NCBI RefSeq assembly: GCF_000524195.1
Contig: NW_020170507.1
Coordinates: 83,705-147,704, forward strand
Source: Echinococcus granulosus
Lineage: Eukaryota; Platyhelminthes; Cestoda; Cyclophyllidea; Taeniidae
Length of the DNA: 64,000 nucleotides
Direction: 5' to 3'
The notes beneath the pieces were generated by a model. It did no database searches and was not told where the DNA came from. It was given only the letters and a program-made list of their open reading frames with translations. The number at the start of each line of letters is the position of its first letter. The stretch's first letter is position 1. The position numbers and the translations under genes are program-made. Shown one piece after another: positions 36,701 through 48,055 of this stretch.

Positions 36701-39700
36701 CTGATCATACTACTAGTCCTCCAGGTTTCTGGTAGGTCAATAATCAACCCCCTTACAGACTTGTATACCTTAAAACTTTCGCTAGCATCAGCGCTAGTCT
36801 CCAGGTAGGGTATCAGAGTCTAAAAAGGGGTTCAGTCGTCGTATAAACAGCTCTAGTGACCTCCCACGGGAAGCTACGCTGATTGAAGTCCCGTTCAACC
36901 CTACGTGCGCTGAGTCACTGGGCGGCTGCGGTGGTGACGTTTCTGACAAACACGTACTCTAGTGAGGGAGTGCCGTGTGAACGAGGGGAGGTGGTGGTGG
37001 TGGCGACGGAGAGGGCGCAAGTGGCAACTACTTTCCTGTGCCCACGTCAGCGCAAGACCTGTGAGTGTATGCACACAATCGCTCACGCAAGTGTCACATT
37101 GGCGTCAGTTCGGGTGAAAACACAAACAATAACGTGACTGATGGGACTTGAAAGTGAAATGGTGGCCACTGCGCCCTTTCTCAGGTACCTTAACTTCTCT
37201 GCAGTCGCGTTTGGGCACCGAGATTCTATGCAATGTCACCGGAGGAGAAGATGGTCATTTAATGCTTTGTGGAGATGATTTGAATTTTTACCTCAATTTG
37301 TAATCGTTCTGACTACCCAAAAAATTGCGTGGCATTGAAGAAAGAAGGATTTCTCTTCCACATTGACTGAGTAACAAGTTGGGTGCAAAAGCAACTTATC
37401 CATAATGTTCAGCACTAATATTCTTCAGACTTTAATGCTGTCGGTTTTTTTACCTCACAGGGGATTCCTTACGAGATTAAATTCAATTTATTGGGTTGAT
37501 CTGATAGGAAATCTGGGTAAAACCGACGTTATGGTGTTGCCGACACGGAGACCCTTCATGAATGGTTCATCAGGGTTTAGTAGTTGAATCAAAATCCAAT
37601 CCAACCTTTTCGTAAATCCACACGCAATTTTTTGGGATTTCACAGCTAAATAAGACTGCTACTATGTTTTCAAGTTTGAACCAGTCTATATCCACATTTT
37701 GATTTGCTCTGCTTGTTGTTATACATGGGTGCTTAAAATTTCAAGGAAACAGATTGTGCACACAAAAAAACATGTTGGTAGAATGAACTGGTTTAAAAAA
37801 GGTAAATGCAAGAAATAAAGTCTACGATTTCAATACACTGAAATATTTTGATTTCGGTGTTTGTAAGGAACAGGTATTGTCGCGAAATGCGCAGAAATTT
37901 TGAGGTAACATTTGAAAAGCTTATTCATTCGTAATTTCTGGCAAAATTGAAAGCAGTCAAGTAATTTTAATCTTTTCTTTAATGAAAACCAAAAAATCCA
38001 TCATATGTAATGCCCTTTAGTCCCATGACAATCTTCCATTCTCGAATATGCAAAGCGAAAAACCTTAAGCAAAATATCAATCCAAACTATTATCGCCAAA
38101 ATCAGGATTTAAATGGTGCCAATCACCCCAAATAAATGACTTTTACGATCTTAAGAAATCCTATTTATGAATTTGAGTGACAAGGTATAAGTGATTATGG
38201 CCCATAAAGACGAGTTTCCCTAGCATTAGCTGACAAAATGGCCTAAATAGCATTGACAGCCGGCTTTAAGATGATTGTCTTTATTTGGCTCTTAAATTCA
38301 AAATCTTGTTGTAAGGTTTATTTATTAACCTATACCAACAACATGTGTGAATTATGGAGGCACCTGTTGTGTGTACAGTGCACATTTGCGTGTGTACGTC
38401 TGTGGCCATTGGAGTAACGACCGCGACGGCCATTAATCGTAGGTAAACTTCTAATTAACAATCGTCAAGTTGCAATTAGTGAATGTGTAAAGTGTAAGGT
38501 CAGCCAACCCTAGCTTACCTGCCTGCAACTGCTCACTGCTGTCAAAATGCTGCAGAGAGCGGAGACATGAGGGGAAGAAGCATATTAATCAGACTTCTGG
38601 TGCCTTGCAGGAGACAGGAAGGGGAGCTTCACCAGCCAACTTTCCTCACTCCACTGCAAGCTGATGCCAATGAAAGTGCGTTCTTTAGACTGAGACCCAA
38701 GCTAACGCCATCATAATCACCCTTACCAGTGACTCAGAAGCCTGCCTTCCAGTTTGCCTCCCAACCCGGTACTTTCGCAGGGTGCCGCAATAATTACTAA
38801 ATTTCCGTCTGCATTCGGAGGCTAAAAAGGGGGCTTCGCATTTGGAGGATCTCAAAGGGGCGATGAAAAGGCAAAACCTTGAAACTGTGGGCAATTGCGT
38901 AGAAATTACAGAATTCGCGGTCCAGACCTATGTCAAATTTGCTCGTGGCATGGGAAATGGCTGGTGAATGGCCTATAACTTCGAAGTAAAAAATAACAGG
39001 ATGAAGGAGCTCCTGTCTGCGCAGCTGCTTATGGATGGCTGTTTATTGAAATGCCCATTAGAAAAGAGTTATTACAAATGGTATGGCCGCTATTGTGCAA
39101 GAATATATGCTCTATAACAGACTAGCTATTACTTCTGTTTGTTGTAACTTCAAACATTGAAAACCAACGCTGGGTAAGTTGCCAAAATTTAGACAACATT
39201 CTTCATATATGTGAACTTCTACAAGTTATAGGCAATCGTTGGCACATTTCACATCATAGGACAAAGTATTCGAAAACTGGAAACTGATACCAGATTGTTC
39301 TGCTTGTTACAACTCCAATAAACCGGCAGCAATAAACTAGGTTACAAAACAATCTGACAGTACAAAACTAGGTGAAAACAGTTCTTCTAAAACCCTCTAA
39401 GGAGGTCATTGTAATGCGTTGGTTGTTCAAATCCCGGTTTTAGTAAAGGGGTCACATACATGTTCCGCCATTGCACCTTCGCCGGGTGGGCTGGTCCCCG
39501 GGCAAATCTATACGTACTATATGTCAACAATACTTATTCTACCTGACTATTATGTCTTCTTTCTTCTTCAGAGTAGTCTCAGGCTGCTACAGTCATCATG
39601 GTCACAAACAGTGGGGGCATCGTCAGGAATGGTTCAACTAATAATCAGAAACAAATTTCTCTATCGTGAAGCCTATCTTTTTATTTGGCAATGAACCATC

Positions 39701-42232
39701 GAAATATTGTCTTCATTAGAACCACTATGGAACTCGACAAGGCTTATTGTATATGGTATTTTCCCATCCAAAGCAGAGACCATTGAGCAAAATAAATCAT
39801 CTAGAAAAGAGTCAATGAATCAAGTAAGGTAAATACTTGGGCACCAGCTTAAAAATATGGAAAACTGAGCATGCTGTGGGGCACATTACTATCATAATGG
39901 AATCACAAAGTTGATCCTATTGTATGTATAGGCCCTTGATCAAATACATGGCCAAGGCGAAGGGACCTCAATTTCAATCCACTAAAATAAAAGAGCCTCC
40001 AAAAAGAACTTTCTCTTAAATAAACATTGTAAATGGTGAAAAATTTGAAAGCATAATTCCATTCCCACGTATATATAACGAAAACGTTGCTGATCATTTC
40101 TGATCTTAATAATTAGAAAGCAGCTACTCCAAGTAAACATCACAGGCAAAAATTTTGAGAAAGAATGGAAGATTAAAGTAAGTCACAGAACTCAAAAGAA
40201 TCCTTATTTAAGGGACAAATTTTATTTTTATGGACCAGTTCTTATTATATTGTCCCCTTCAACACACATTAAAAGTATTATGACTGGTGATGGTTGTCAT
40301 TCTGAGGGTTTCTCCCATGCCTAGCTCAATTCCACCGTCAGTGGTTATGGCTCAGATGGTTCTTTACACCATCGAGAAAAAATTCTACGCTGTCATCGCC
40401 TTTGTCAATCAAGCAGCCAGCTACCGTGGGAGTTATTATTGTCAGTTGCGCTTACCAACTCGTCCAAATGATGGGGTGTGGCGCTTGAGAATTGACTTTT
40501 GCAACATGAAAGTGCTATACCAAAGGAGTTAACCTTCATCCATCCACCTATCAATCCATGCTTATTTGAAAAAGTCTCCTGACACTAAATAATGCGATGA
40601 TATGCGGGGTGTTTGGCTCCACTAGCCAACTTGAGATCACGTCAGCTTTTGTGCAGAGGATAGGAGCAAATGAAGCTGTCTATTGTGCTGGCTTTATTAC
40701 GCAATCAAACGCAAGCATTGAAATCATGGGAGAAGGTGTTTTGGCAGTCGACAATGTTTTCATTCAGTCATCGTCAAAAATGGAGGCACTAGTCTTAGCT
40801 TTAGGTCTACGTATTAAGAGAAATAAGGCAAGATGACCCCAAAAGACGCCTGGTGGTGAGGTGAAAATGAACTTTATCATCGATCACTGTCTCACCACTC
40901 AAGTAAAAATGGCAAAATTTTCTAACTATACACGGAGCAGACTTTGCTTTAGTTCATTTCTACAGCCTGTTTGCAGAAAGAGTTTATGCACAGTTCACTA
41001 ATGTGTTCAAATTTGGCAGAATTCGGTCATCGGAAAATAAACAAGGCTGGTTTTCTTAGACTGACAAAACACCGGATTATGGTGACTTATATAACTACAT
41101 TCAATTCCCATGGATCTAACCATGGGAATGAGGATGGTTTGGGTTGCGGAATACGTCATAGATATTTATTCGCTATGAAAACGCAGGCAACACCGATTCT
41201 TCAACTGAGAACCAAGGTAACAGTAAATGGGATATGTCATTCTGATTAATACCAATGAAACATCGATTGTGATATCATATATCTTATTGCACTCCAATCA
41301 GAACTCAAAATGCTTCATGCTAGTGGTGAAATGCCAAACTAATTACATTGCGCCATGAAGGGACCGAATTCGAAATAAGGTAAATTTCACTGACAAATCA
41401 GCTGCCATAAAATCAACCCGGAACATTGAACTCACTTTGGTTGTTAACATTTTAAAAACGATGGGAAAGCGGCCTCACAAGTACCTGAGGAAGAAGTTCG
41501 TAGAAAGTTTAACCAGTGTGCACTGTCATCACCCCTGTTCGATGAAGCGATAATTAAAGCTTGCGTTTCATTTGTGGTTGTCCCATGATTCACAGTTGTT
41601 CTTCTTGGTGAGGGTGTCGTAGTTGTTGTCGTGGTGGCTGTGGTGGTCGTAGAAGTGGTAGTGGTTCTCGGTGGTGGAGGTGGGGCCACTTTATTTCCCT
41701 CCGCCTCGGGCGGCGCTTTAGCTTTCTCTCTCAACCTTGTCCAGTTCGTTTTACCCGCCGCGCTGTGACAAGCAAAACCCGGATGATGCCAGTCCACCCA
41801 TTCGGGTGTCACATGCTTCAGTGTGTACTCATACACAATCTCTCCACTGGCATGGATGATGCTCCTGCACGCCACTCCTTCCAGTGAGGGAATAATTCGG
41901 CAGCTGCCCTTGCCGTTGCACACCTCCTGCGGTCGACAATTCTGAAAGCAAAAGGTGTCCCTAGGGACAGCAGGGCAGTAGAGACTCATGCTGCTTTGTG
42001 CCATGAGAGCACCAGTCTCGGAATTGGAATTGATATGGCACCGAATGATTACACTGTCGCCGAGAGCGACACTCTCTGAGGAAAGAAAAAGGGAAAGGGG
42101 AGGAGGAAGGGTGTAGGTTATCTTTGAGGGGAGAGAGAGAACCCCTAATGGGTACTGAATAAGAAGGAGGAGTGGGAGGAGTTGTACTGACGATAGTACT
42201 GTGGATGCTGAAGTTGCTGATCGCCGCCACAT
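30404..42232 (-). CDS. Ig-like/mucin-stalk single-pass membrane protein (four exons)
   Basis: Joined exons on the - strand: 42232-41485, 36435-36322, 34506-33607 and 30735-30404. The total is 2094 nt, exactly 698 codons, giving 697 residues. All three introns are GT...AG and phase 1. Architecture: signal peptide about 1-35 (LLPLLLLI core); a cysteine-rich ectodomain with an Ig-like pattern (LGDSVIIRCH at C65 and WHHPGFACH at C155) and six more cysteines between (86, 95, 99, 105, 111, 122); N-x-T sites at N163 and N221; a Pro run then a Thr-rich mucin-like stalk about 183-222; one transmembrane helix about 257-279 followed by KWLVKRHH; and a cytoplasmic tail of about 410 residues rich in Pro, Ser and Gly. 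The tail has an NPF tripeptide (357-359) and Y-x-x-hydrophobic motifs (YVGV, YIPV, YGVI) of the kind bound by endocytic adaptors. I do not recognise the family. A surface receptor or adhesion role is inferred from topology only. Confidence 0.85.
30736..33606 (-). other. Intron 3 of the receptor-like gene
   Basis: A 2.9-kb phase 1 intron (GTAAGT...GTTAACAG) containing the truncated + TRIM copy at 32212-32880, antisense to the gene. The open frames at 31.3-32.0 kb (+) are not recognisable. Confidence 0.75.
32212..32880 (+). mobile_element. TRIM truncated copy (LTR end + internal region)
   Basis: Orientated +. It begins with the end of an LTR (TTTTTCAGTGAAGCCTCGGAGCCCTACA), followed by a degenerate primer-binding site TGGTAACGGAAAG (32246-32258) and most of the internal region (AAAGTACATCTGTC, CTGATTTCTACT-like start; TAGATCTGGTAGAATCGCC, GAGGGATCGGTGACGTTG, CTCCTCAGTTGCGTG near the end). 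It lacks the polypurine tract and 3' LTR. It is collinear with the reverse complement of the two complete copies. Confidence 0.78.
33607..34506 (-). CDS. Exon 3: main cytoplasmic tail
   Basis: 900 nt between acceptor TTTATATAG and donor GTAAGT, phase 1 at both ends. It encodes about 300 residues of Pro/Ser/Gly-rich, apparently disordered tail starting DRRKLKG, with the NPF tripeptide in HWNPFESAD, a His-rich stretch (HHQHHY), a Gly/Ser-rich linker and several tyrosines in Y-x-x-hydrophobic context. It is the longest open frame in the window and GC-richer than its surroundings. Confidence 0.88.
34507..36321 (-). other. Intron 2 of the receptor-like gene
   Basis: A 1.8-kb phase 1 intron, GTAAGT...TTTATATAG; nothing else recognised inside. 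Confidence 0.8.
36322..36435 (-). CDS. Exon 2: transmembrane segment
   Basis: 114 nt, 38 codons, phase 1 at both ends. The acceptor is CTTTTTCCAG and the donor GTAAGT. It encodes a short Gly/Trp/Pro lead, the hydrophobic helix MIIITAFVALALSMLI, a C-F-C-C cluster at the inner face and basic residues (K-W-L-V-K-R-H-H). Being in phase and a multiple of three, it could be skipped without frameshift, which would give a form lacking the anchor. Confidence 0.88.
36436..41484 (-). other. Intron 1 of the receptor-like gene
   Basis: A 5.05-kb phase 1 intron (GTACTT...TTTTTCCAG) carrying one TRIM solo LTR at 39408-39592 in the antisense orientation. The open frames at about 40.3-40.8 kb on + have no recognisable pattern. 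Confidence 0.8.
39408..39592 (+). mobile_element. TRIM solo LTR within intron 1
   Basis: Orientated +, opposite to the host gene. It starts TTGTAATGCGTTGGTTGTTC and shows CCCGGTTTTAGTAAAGGGG, GTTCCGCCATTGCACCTTCG, CCGGGTGGGCTGGTCCCCGG, TATGTCTTC, CTTCAGAGTAGTC and a terminal GCTACAGT. Confidence 0.78.
41485..42232 (-). CDS. Exon 1: signal peptide, Ig-like ectodomain, Thr-rich stalk
   Basis: Starts at ATG 42232-42230 (context AGAGCCATGTGG), which puts a hydrophobic LLPLLLLI core 18 residues in. An in-frame ATG at 42391 would add 53 polar residues ahead of the signal and is less likely. The exon ends TCCTCAG before donor GTACTT, phase 1. A strong acceptor-like tract (long C/T run ending TTTCTTTCCTCAG) lies inside it just before the Ig-like part, so the 5' structure could differ. 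The Thr-rich stalk is coded by an imperfect ACC/ACT/ACG trinucleotide repeat at about 41.6-41.7 kb. Confidence 0.8.
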
Positions 42233-43545
42233 GGCTCTTGTACGCGTACTATTACTGTTATCGTTGTCCGTAGATTTGTTCAAATTCTGAAATGCTTGTG
42301 CGTACGTGTGCGTGCGTGCGGTATGTAATGCCCAGGTTAATGTAAGCTCCTGTGATTGCCCATCGCCCGGTCCCCGCTGCAGCGGCCTCACGACCCCGGT
42401 GTGTCAGTCTATGTGTTTATACACGCACTGGTCGGCGAAACTATGCCTACCTGCTTGCCGCCCCCTTAGCCCTGTCTTGTGCATGCGTATGTGCTTCTAC
42501 ATTAGTGAGTGTGTTGCGTGTTTATTGGCTTGCGGTTATGGTTAGCGCCCGCTGATTGGTTGTGTGCTAAATTTGCACACACACATACGCACACTCACTG
42601 AAGTTACTTGTGCTCCTGCCTTTTCATCACTGTCGAATAGCCGGAGTCCCAGGCGCTAGCGGATCCATGCGCATGGTATCGAAGGCCACTGATATCGAGC
42701 ACTTGAACTTTGGTTATGAACAGACAGTTTAGTCTTGCTTCTTCATCGAACCGACTTTGATGGATCGCTTGTTGAAGGATACAAAAGCACTCATAAGAAT
42801 AATTTAATTCATTAAGATTTTTTCCCCTTAATCCAAAAAATCATTTTTTTTTATTAATTTACTTGTATGTGTCTGAGGGTGTGATGCCTCTCTAATTCTT
42901 ACATAGAGACATCAATTTACCATCGTGTTGCCATTGTTGCATCACCTTATTGCTGCATGCAGCTTTTTTCTGCATTAGCCTTTAAGCTCCACAACTACTT
43001 CTTGAATTTATAAAAGGAATTTAACCACACAGTTTGGGAGAATGATAACTTATTGGTGCATTAAACTGTTTGCGGCTGTAATTGGGTTTATTTCGAAATA
43101 TAACCTATAGCACACCACCAGTGTCACGCCGCCACAATACACTTACCTATGTGTTTCCTTTTTATGGTGCCTCGGACGTCAAAACTACGCCTAACAAACA
43201 TTTTTGGGGATTCAGTTCTCGCGTCACTCGTCGTCGGACCACCAACAGCATCATCGTGATGTGCATAGTAGACCACGCCTTGTCTAGGAAGGTTGATTAC
43301 AGGACAAAAGCCGAGATTAATGTTTGTGGACGCTTTTGGCGGTTTTTTATAATTATGAATGCACCCAAACATGCATGGATTAAACGATTGGGGTTAGAAA
43401 ACCATCCATTTGTCAAAGTTGAGCCTTCATCAGTAAATACTGTGTGACGGTTGGTGGGTATGCTTGAAATGAACACCCAAATTAATACCCTAACCGAATC
43501 GTTGTATTAAAGTAACATATTTATTAGATAATGAGGTCCATAACT
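42233..43545. other. 5' flank and likely promoter of the receptor-like gene
   Basis: Contains a moderately GC-rich, TG/CA-rich stretch at about 42.29-42.60 kb next to the start codon, where the promoter or 5' UTR would be expected. No TATA box or upstream exon can be assigned with confidence. Confidence 0.35.
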
Positions 43546-43733
43546 TGTGCTACTGCGGCGACCGGAGGCTCCCCTGGAGACTAAAGAAAGCACATCGCCC
43601 AGACACAATATACATCGGCAACGTACAGAAGGGCTTAAGTGGGACTGGCATGGCCCGGCAGAGGTACACTGACGGGCCCCCAAGTGGTCGTTACCAAAAC
43701 TGTGAGTTAAACATACAATTAAATGATTGTACT
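43546..43733 (-). mobile_element. TRIM solo LTR
   Basis: Orientated -. It shows GGCTCCCCTGGAGAC, CCCAGACACAATATACATCG, CAACGTACAGAAGGGCTTAA, TGGCATGGCCCGGCAGAGGT, CCCCCAAGTGGTCGTTACC and AAAACTGTGAGTTAAACA. Confidence 0.78.
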
Positions 43734-46700
43734 ACTACCAACTTAGGGAACATCTACTTTTATATTCAGCACGTATCAGCAAGTTCTGACAGAATGCATA
43801 ATTCAGTTGACTGTTTTAAACATTGAAATCTAAATTAAACACTAAACAAATTCATGTGGGGATTTGTTTCACAGAAACAAATAACCAACATCCTTTAATC
43901 GTCACTACTGTCTCTGGTTCAAATGGACTTTAAAATACTTTGATGAATATGCATGTTTGTTTATGAAAAAATGATTATTTTACAGAGCTTGATAGTGGAT
44001 AAATAAACAATTGAATTAAAATCCACTATTTTCTAGGGTTAGTCACTTGACCTCGCGCATGTGCGTGCATGGATGTTTTCGTGCCTGTCAGAAATGTTCT
44101 ACGGCACCTGTCGGACGATTGGCCGGTTGCACTGAAGGGGTATTAAATTTGCTTCACTTTATTTCACGCATCCTTTCATGATTTCGTGCATAAAATGATA
44201 TTTTTTAGTTAGGTTTGCCATCAAATAAATGAACCGCTTAACAGCTATTCGAGTGTTTGAAGAGAAGGAAGAGCATTTGAATAGTCTTAAAGTCTCACAG
44301 TACTACTTCAAGTACAGGATTTGGCTTGGCATTACCCTTTAATCTATACTTTGATTAGTTATGATAAGTCAAAAGTGAGATTAATTTGCCTTTTTCCTTT
44401 TTAATCGAAAAGTAAGCCTCATTATGAGGGACAAAAACATTGGGTAAGGGTAAATGGGGCACAAATGTAAACAATTGAAAACAATCCATCGCGGCGGATG
44501 CATAATGTAGTTGTAGAGGTTATATGATCACCACAGCGGACTTTATCACATGAATTAATATAGGCAAAATTGTCTCTACTGTGTTTTTCTTTTTTTTTTA
44601 GTTCCGAGAAGAGAAGGGGTATGTTTGTTGGCGTTTGCTGCAGTAACTGGATAAAGTTGCGCCACATGAAAAAGCGCAGACGAAAAGGAAGTTTTCAATT
44701 ATATCAAGCCCTCGTTGTCCCCCCGATGACGTTTCAGTTTCCATCCGGTATTGCATCTTGAAATTGACTGAGTCGATCTGGTTAGTCATCTGCGCTGGCT
44801 GGGTTCTTAAACTATTAATGACTACATCCCAACTTCACTGTCAATGCTTTTAGGAGCTAAACGCAGAAGTTAAGCTATCTCCATCCACCATATTCGTATA
44901 ATTCTTTACTTGAGACCAGTCTCTACATCGTTAAAAAGCAGCAAAAAGACCTCATGCAATTTCCTCGACTACAGACTTTTGCCTTGACTGGTATATACTA
45001 GTTTCTGCGAGAACAGTGCAACTGTTTAATCGACAATTTCGTTAGAACTAGTTACACCACGTGATAGTCGGGGAAGATTCATTTCCCTGTTAGAAAATTC
45101 CCATCCACTGGCTCGTCATGACTGAGACAAATACAGAAGGAAAAAATAACCATCGGTAACCGGTTGTAAGAAACCTGACTGCGCTAGGCATCACTTCTTG
45201 ATTTTGTGTGTCTGTAGCCTCACAACGTGCCTGAATATTTTCCTTCATCCCCTATTTGGCGAGAGTCTCAGACGAACCACAGCTTATCCATTCTCTAGCT
45301 GTTTAACCCCTTTTCACCGTATGATCCTAAACATTGCCAAGAGTTTGGTTATAGTGAGTGGAGTTTGGATAATCTTATCAAGTCAGCCATATAGACGGTT
45401 TCAAATCGTCCCCGTGAAATTACTATATCCTGTCTATTTTCCAACAGTCTGAAGATACAGTCATTTACGGTAATTATACTGACCCTTAGACTGAATGTCA
45501 GCGATGCGAATCAAGACCTCACAAGTGCGCATACACACGCACATTCCGGCGTCGAAGTTTGTTTTTCGTGTAACCTTCTACCGGGCGAAATGCCAGGCAG
45601 GATGGGCAGAGCTGCGAACCATTGTTGTACTCTAAACCTACTACTAATGAGGTTACATATGTAATATTCAGGCAAAAAATGCCAACCAGAGCTATCTTTA
45701 GGGCTACGGTTTCGGTGTCGATGATTAAAGACCATAGTTGAAAGGTGCTGAAGTACAAAAAATGACCACACGAAATGAAATAACCGCAATACTGAAAGTT
45801 TAAAGCACAAATTGGTTAAAATCTACCTTAACTTTTTAACCCCCTCTTTCAATAGGTTCTTTCTGAAGCAGGAATGAGAAATTGCAGCGTCCAAGTTATC
45901 CTGGAAGGCAATTGTCAGCTATGTGGATGTAAAGGAAGCCTTATAATTAGAGTAAGAGAAGACTGAGCGTCCTATCCAGGTAATGAACGCAGCCCATGCC
46001 ACCAAAAGGGAGGTTGGATTGTGGAAGGCTTGATAGCTACTTGGAGAAAAGAAATCATTTTAAATCATTTTAAATTAAAAAAAGATGAATAAATTTGTTA
46101 GCGTGGTTTATTTTTCTTTTTCATTTTATGAATGAATAAAAGCTGGTCAGGTCTTCCTTTGCATCCAATTTATCGGGATGCAAAATAGAGAGTGAGATAA
46201 ACCTTGATAAAATCGTAACTATTCTTGGTTATCTGCAAGTCCGGTCAAGAGCTTTCTAGCAGTTGAGACCTATTTTCCAATTGAGAATTTGCTAAAAAGC
46301 ATCACATTGGTTTCGAACACTTCTGCCAATACAACTTGTTTCGAGACTATGACAATCTACACTACAATATGTTTAAATTTATTCGAGATATAATCCCTAA
46401 TTCACCAAATAGTGAGCCACAATATACTGCCTGTAGCAGGACTGTCTTTGAAATACCGCAAATTTTCCCCACCCTCTTGAATGTAAGCAGGTGATGATGA
46501 CGTTAGTAGTGCCGTGCATGGCGCGGCTCTATCCACAAAAAAGATAGTTGGGGTCGACTAAATCACCTGAAAGTTGACTTGGGCAGCTCTTTGCACACTT
46601 CACCCGATTACACAACCCCACTTTAGTGATGAAGGCAAAGTTTGCAGTTTGAAGACTTCACGACTCAAGTGGGGCAAAGTAGTCGCGATTTGATTTTCTC

Positions 46701-47867
46701 CCTCTGGTAGTGGTGCTAGTGCATAAATAGGTAGCATAAAAAGGCATCGGACTGGTAGGGAATCCACCTAATAGTCGTGGCCTGAAAATCTGTCCAGAGT
46801 GGGCTGAAAGTTAACTCGTGCTAATCAACTGTGATTACTTCGGTCTTAGTTTAATGAACTTCATCGTCTGAAACGTAGAAAAAACTGAGGAGGAGAAGTA
46901 TATGTTGGCTGTATTCATGGAACTGCTCACTTGTACGGAGAAACACTAGTAACTGCCGTTAAGTCTAACATTTCATTTAATTTCAGTAACGGGAGAAGGA
47001 CAGATATCCCTTAAAAATAGACCATCATGAGACCATGGATGGCAGTATAGATACCTAAAGTGATCGCAAGGAATACTTGAGCAAGTGATTGATTTGAACG
47101 TGCTAATTAAAATGTATGCAAATTTCATTCGTGTACCTCTCCCTTGTTGAAATATAATTCGTCGAATCTCAATAAAATGCCTCTAAAGGCTTTTCATGAC
47201 TCGAAGTGGAAATGGCTGTGGCGTGAAATTTTGGAGTTAATATGAAAAGGTCACGGGGAGGGGAGTGTGCAAGTCACGCTAAAGCTAATTTTAAACATTT
47301 AAGAAGATAGCTCCAGTTTCAAATCATCCAAACAATGAGCCATGCAAAACTTCAACCGTTTAAACTGCACAGATTCCGTTTATTTTGCAAACAATCAAAA
47401 AAATGCACCAATGTGAGGAGAATTAGAAGCTCGAAGAAGATTCATTACAAATTCGCAGAAGTGCTGGGAGAATAGTAGCACTGATGGAGCATGCGTAGAG
47501 CTTTATGCCATCGGCTAGGAGACATGCATAATTGAAAGAAATATCATTTTGTTACACAAGCATGAAACCGAGTCACAATTGACAGCTTGACAAGTCGAAA
47601 GAGAAGCCAGCTTCACAACGATGCAGTAGATGTGGTTGAAATAACGATAAGTAGAACAAAAATGCTTTCTACAAAAGTGGTCCTTAGTCACGCATCTAAC
47701 AGAAAAGGAAATGTGAGGAGCACCGAATGAGGCCTATTAAATTCACTTCACTTTTGAGAATAACAAGAACGCGGAGATTATACTATTCCATAAGTAAAAA
47801 TTTATTATGTAACGCGTCTGTAGAGCGCTTTTTTACTGGCCGTACTAGCCCCAAAAAGCGATTAAAC
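43734..47867. other. Intergenic stretch
   Basis: AT-rich; nothing supported. Confidence 0.4.
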
Positions 47868-48055
47868 TTTAATTGTTTGCTTAACTCTCGGTTTTGCTAG
47901 CGGACCACTTAGGGGCTCCGCCATTGCACCTCCGCTGCTCAGCCTGACCTCCGAGCCGTACCAGTAGCCCCAACCTCAACTGCAAGTCGATACTACACAT
48001 TCCACCCCAGGATTATGTCTTCTTTCCCAATCAGGGAAGTCGCGGAGCGCCACTT
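47868..48055 (+). mobile_element. TRIM solo LTR
   Basis: Orientated +. It shows TTTAATTGTTTGCTTAACTC, TCGGTTTTGCTAGCGG, CCACTTAGGGGCTCCGCCAT, TGCACCTCCGC, ACCAGTAGCCCCAACC, GCAAGTCGATACTACACATT, ATTATGTCTTCTTTC and CAGGGAAGTCGCGGAGCGCC. Confidence 0.82.

Noticed and set aside
38517..38590. Candidate - strand exon with good splice-like ends in intron 1 of the receptor-like gene
   Set aside because: The 31-nt piece between CTCTGCAG and GTAAGC is not a multiple of three and creates an immediate stop in the gene's phase.
39408..39592. TRIM LTR as a tRNA-derived SINE (GTTCAAATCCC resembles a B box)
   Set aside because: That motif occurs in only one copy; the paired LTRs, primer-binding site and purine tract of the complete copies show an LTR element instead.
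40287..40836. Two adjacent + strand frames (82 and 80 codons) inside intron 1
   Set aside because: Looked at as possible retroelement remnants, but no reverse transcriptase, integrase or protease motif can be seen.
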